The notes under the pieces are model-generated. The model was given only the letters and a program-made list of their open reading frames with translations. It was not told the origin of the DNA and did no database searches. DNA of 33,269 nucleotides from assembly GCF_006874475.1 (NCBI RefSeq), contig NZ_VIRM01000074.1, positions 1-33,269 on the forward strand, written 5' to 3'. Both the position numbers and the translations under genes were made by a program. Of the stretch, positions 31,223-33,269 are shown one piece after another (the first letter of the stretch is position 1; every line of letters starts with the position of its first letter). This DNA is from Microbispora hainanensis. Its GTDB lineage: Bacteria; Actinomycetota; Actinomycetes; Streptosporangiales; Streptosporangiaceae.

Positions 31223-32233
31223 ATGCGTGCAGCGGTGGTCACCCGATTCGACGGCCCGGTCGAGATCCGCGACCTTCCGGTTCCGGAGCTGCGACCTGAC
31301 CAGGTGCTGGTCCGTGTCGAGGCCAGCGGGCTGTGCCACACCGACATCCACGCCGCCCGCGGAGATTGGCCCGTCAAGCCGGCTCTGCCGTTCACGCCCG
31401 GGCATGAGGGAATCGGCGTGATCGAGCAGGTCGGCGTCGGCGTGACCGGCCGGGCCGTCGGGGAGCGGGTCGCAGTCCCATGGCTCGGACATGCCTGCGG
31501 TACGTGCGACTACTGCGTGAGTGGGCGGGAGACGCTCTGCGAGTCCCAGCTGAACACGGGCTACAGCCTGAACGGCTGCCATGCTGAATACGTCGCGGCC
31601 TATGCCAGCCACGTGGTCCCCGTGCCCGAAGCCGTGAGCTCGTTCGACGCCGCTCCCCTGACCTGTGCGGGGGTGACAACGTACAAGGCCATCAAGGTGT
31701 CCGGGCTCCGCCCGGCCGAGCGTGCGGCGATCTTCGGCATCGGCGGGCTGGGGCATCTGGCGCAACAGTACGCGCAGATTTTCGGCGCCGAGACCGTCGC
31801 GGTCGACGTGACGGGCGAAAAGCTCCTCCTCGCCAGTGAACTCGGCGCCACTCACGTCGTGAACGCCGCGGCCGACGACCCGGTGCGAGCGATTCGCGAC
31901 CTCGGCGGTGCCGACGTGGCCGTCGTCCTGGCGGCCGACCCGCGCGTCCTGCAGCAGGCGCACGCGTCGCTGCGTCGCGGGGGGCGCCTGGTGCTGGTCT
32001 CGCTGCCCCGAGACAACGCGATGCGCCTGCCCATCTTCGAGACGGTGCTGGGCGGCCTCAGCGTGATCGGGTCCATCGTCGGCACTCGCGCCGACCTCGC
32101 CGAGGTCTTCCGCCTGCACGCCGCGGGCCGCACGACGGTCAAGTACGAGACCCGCAAACTGGACGAGATCAACCAGTCCTTCGATGACATCCTCGCCGGC
32201 CGGATCCCCGCCCGGCTGGTCTTCGAGCTGTGA
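31223..32233 (+). CDS. Zinc-dependent alcohol dehydrogenase (AdhP-like)
   Basis: This 336-residue medium-chain dehydrogenase interconverts alcohols and aldehydes with NAD(P). Catalytic zinc ligands are C38 (ASGLCHTDIHAA), H61/E62 (TPGHEGIGVI) and a cysteine in LTCAGVTTYKAIK near 148; the structural zinc site has C92, C95, C98 and C106 (ACGTCDYCVSGRETLC). GIGGLGHLAQQYAQ is the nucleotide-binding turn. It resembles ethanol-active AdhP types. ATG 31223 has GAGAGG at about 9 bp. A DosR-type box is about 110 bp upstream. The next gene starts 7 bp after its stop, so they are probably co-transcribed. Confidence 0.94.
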   Translation: MRAAVVTRFDGPVEIRDLPVPELRPDQVLVRVEASGLCHTDIHAARGDWPVKPALPFTPGHEGIGVIEQVGVGVTGRAVGERVAVPWLGHACGTCDYCVSGRETLCESQLNTGYSLNGCHAEYVAAYASHVVPVPEAVSSFDAAPLTCAGVTTYKAIKVSGLRPAERAAIFGIGGLGHLAQQYAQIFGAETVAVDVTGEKLLLASELGATHVVNAAADDPVRAIRDLGGADVAVVLAADPRVLQQAHASLRRGGRLVLVSLPRDNAMRLPIFETVLGGLSVIGSIVGTRADLAEVFRLHAAGRTTVKYETRKLDEINQSFDDILAGRIPARLVFEL

Positions 32234-32240
32234 GACGATC

Positions 32241-33113
32241 ATGATCTCTGTGGCTTCCCCGCCTGCCCCTGCCGCCTCAACGGCATGGGCCGGCCGGGCC
32301 GTCGGCGTCTGGCTACGGCTGTCGGTCACGGCGGCGCTCCTGGCCGCCGCGGGCAACATCTACGCGCTGCTCGATCTGGAAGGCATCTACGGCAGAGAGA
32401 CGAGCGCCTTCGTCAACCAGGCGATAGCCCAGGACGCCGTCAATCTCGCCGTGGTCTCACCGGCTATCGCCGTATTCGCCTTCCTCGCCCGCCGGGGCTT
32501 GCTCCGCGCGTACCTGATGTGGCTCGGCGCCGTGGCCTTCATGACCTACAACTACGTCATCTACACGCTGTCGGTCCACGTCGGGCCGCTTTTCCTGGTC
32601 TGGGTCGCCGTCCTCGGGCTGTCCGCGTTCTCCCTCATTGGCGGCCTGGCGGCACTCGACGCACAAGCGGCCGCGGCGCGGTTCGACCGGGCACCCCGAC
32701 GGCCGGCGGGATGGCTCCTCATCATCGTGGCCGCACTGTTCACGCTGCTGTGGCTGAAGGACATCGTGCCCGCGACCCTGGCCGGCCGCCTCCCCGAGAG
32801 CGTGAGCGAACTGGCCCTGCCGTCCAGCCCGGTGCACGTGCTCGACCTGTCGTTCTTCCTGCCCGCCGCCTTCATCACCGGAGTACTGCTCCTCCGGGAT
32901 CGGCCATGGGCCTACGCGACCGCGCCTGGCCTGCTGGTCTTCTTCGCGCTGACCGGCCTGCCGATCATGGTCACGCCCTTCGTCGCCCAGGCTCGCGGCG
33001 ACGAACCCGCGTGGGCCGTACTTCCGCCGATCTTGGCGATCACCATCGCCTGCCTCGCCGTCCTGGCCGGCCTGATGCGGCCACTCCCCCGAGCGACAGG
33101 CCACTCCGGTTAA
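32241..33113 (+). CDS. Unknown eight-helix membrane protein coupled to the alcohol dehydrogenase gene
   Basis: I do not recognise a named family for this 290-residue protein. About eight hydrophobic helices are visible, among them LSVTAALLAAAGNIYALL, AVVSPAIAVFAFLARRG, LGAVAFMTYNYVIYTLSV, VWVAVLGLSAFSLIGGL, LLIIVAALFTLLWLKDIVP, FFLPAAFITGVLLLRDRPW and AITIACLAVLAGLM. A short extramembrane loop (ALDAQAAAARFDRAPRRPA) divides helices four and five, and another (AGRLPESVSELALPSSPVHV) precedes helix six. Conserved-looking polar spots are TYNYVIYTL and WLKDIVPA. ATG 32241 follows the dehydrogenase stop by 7 bp, with a modest GAGACGATC ribosome-binding site. Operon membership suggests control with the dehydrogenase. 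Confidence 0.72.
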   Translation: MISVASPPAPAASTAWAGRAVGVWLRLSVTAALLAAAGNIYALLDLEGIYGRETSAFVNQAIAQDAVNLAVVSPAIAVFAFLARRGLLRAYLMWLGAVAFMTYNYVIYTLSVHVGPLFLVWVAVLGLSAFSLIGGLAALDAQAAAARFDRAPRRPAGWLLIIVAALFTLLWLKDIVPATLAGRLPESVSELALPSSPVHVLDLSFFLPAAFITGVLLLRDRPWAYATAPGLLVFFALTGLPIMVTPFVAQARGDEPAWAVLPPILAITIACLAVLAGLMRPLPRATGHSG

Positions 33114-33186
33114 GGTCCCGGTCTCGCGCACTGATCGGAGGCACCCGCCTCACCAGCATGCGGCGGCGTAGGCCGAAGGCCCCCCG

Positions 33187-33219
33187 GTGGGATGCCTTTG
33201 GCCTGCGGCCATCCCATAC
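33187..33219 (+). terminator. Possible hairpin after the last membrane protein
   Basis: GTGGGATG and CATCCCAT can pair (7-8 bp, one G-U) around a GC-rich loop that itself contains GGCC repeats, about 75 bp after the stop at 33113. No U-tract. The remaining bases to the window end (33220-33269) show no gene that I can support. Confidence 0.3.
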
Positions 33220-33269
33220 GTCTGAATGATCTGCTTGAGGGCATGGAGATCAGCGTGCGAGAGCCGGCG

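Noticed and set aside
33114..33229. Frame extending past the last membrane protein to 33229
   Set aside because: It is a shifted-frame shadow of the membrane protein with arginine-rich low-complexity content and no motif.
1..33269. CRISPR arrays, tRNA or rRNA genes
   Set aside because: No regularly spaced repeats and no cloverleaf or rRNA-like sequence noticed by eye on either strand; a dedicated tRNA search was not possible.

Overview
The window is high-GC DNA with strong third-position G/C bias, GTG starts and actinobacterial protein families throughout. It comes from an actinomycete; a Streptosporangiaceae or Streptomyces-like genome is my inference, since no rRNA or other marker is present. 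It reads as a hypoxia, nitric-oxide and dormancy island of the DosR/DevR type (called OsdR in Streptomyces), interrupted by decayed mobile and accessory DNA.

Layout. 1-0.8 kb: nested remnants of an ISL3-type and an IS3-type element that cut into the 3' end of an Acg-like nitroreductase. 0.8-5.2 kb: the nitroreductase, a short HPF/RaiA-like ribosome-associated protein and a divergent bifunctional AdhE. 5.2-6.5 kb: an orphan six-helix membrane protein of visibly lower GC and a broken IS5-family transposase. 6.6-8.9 kb: a DosR-like response regulator and a DosS-like GAF-GAF histidine kinase, arranged tail to tail. 9.0-12.4 kb: DoxX-like protein, beta-carbonic anhydrase, an MFS remnant, a hemerythrin-like protein, and remnants of a quinol NO reductase and a slipin. 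12.5-13.4 kb: tandem universal stress protein. 13.4-15.7 kb: a graveyard of broken genes (tyrosine integrase, AlbA_2/Schlafen-like protein, CPBP membrane protease). 15.7-20.9 kb: small unknown protein, PflA, PflB, Hsp20 and a second tandem universal stress protein. 21.0-29.0 kb: narK-narGHJI with overlapping start/stop codons. 29.1-33.1 kb: CBS-BON protein with a frameshift, GAPDH, zinc alcohol dehydrogenase and an eight-helix membrane protein.

How it fits together. Nitrate uptake and respiration (NarK, NarGHI, NarJ), pyruvate formate-lyase with its activase, AdhE, a second alcohol dehydrogenase and GAPDH form a coherent kit for redox balance without oxygen. Hsp20, two universal stress proteins, the HPF-like protein, the Acg-like flavoprotein and the hemerythrin-like protein are typical dormancy and protection functions. 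A recurring 14-bp near-palindrome, roughly RGGACCWWGGTCCY, lies about 35-125 bp before most of these genes. I read it as the binding site of the locally encoded DosR-like regulator. No tRNA, rRNA, CRISPR array or replication origin was seen.
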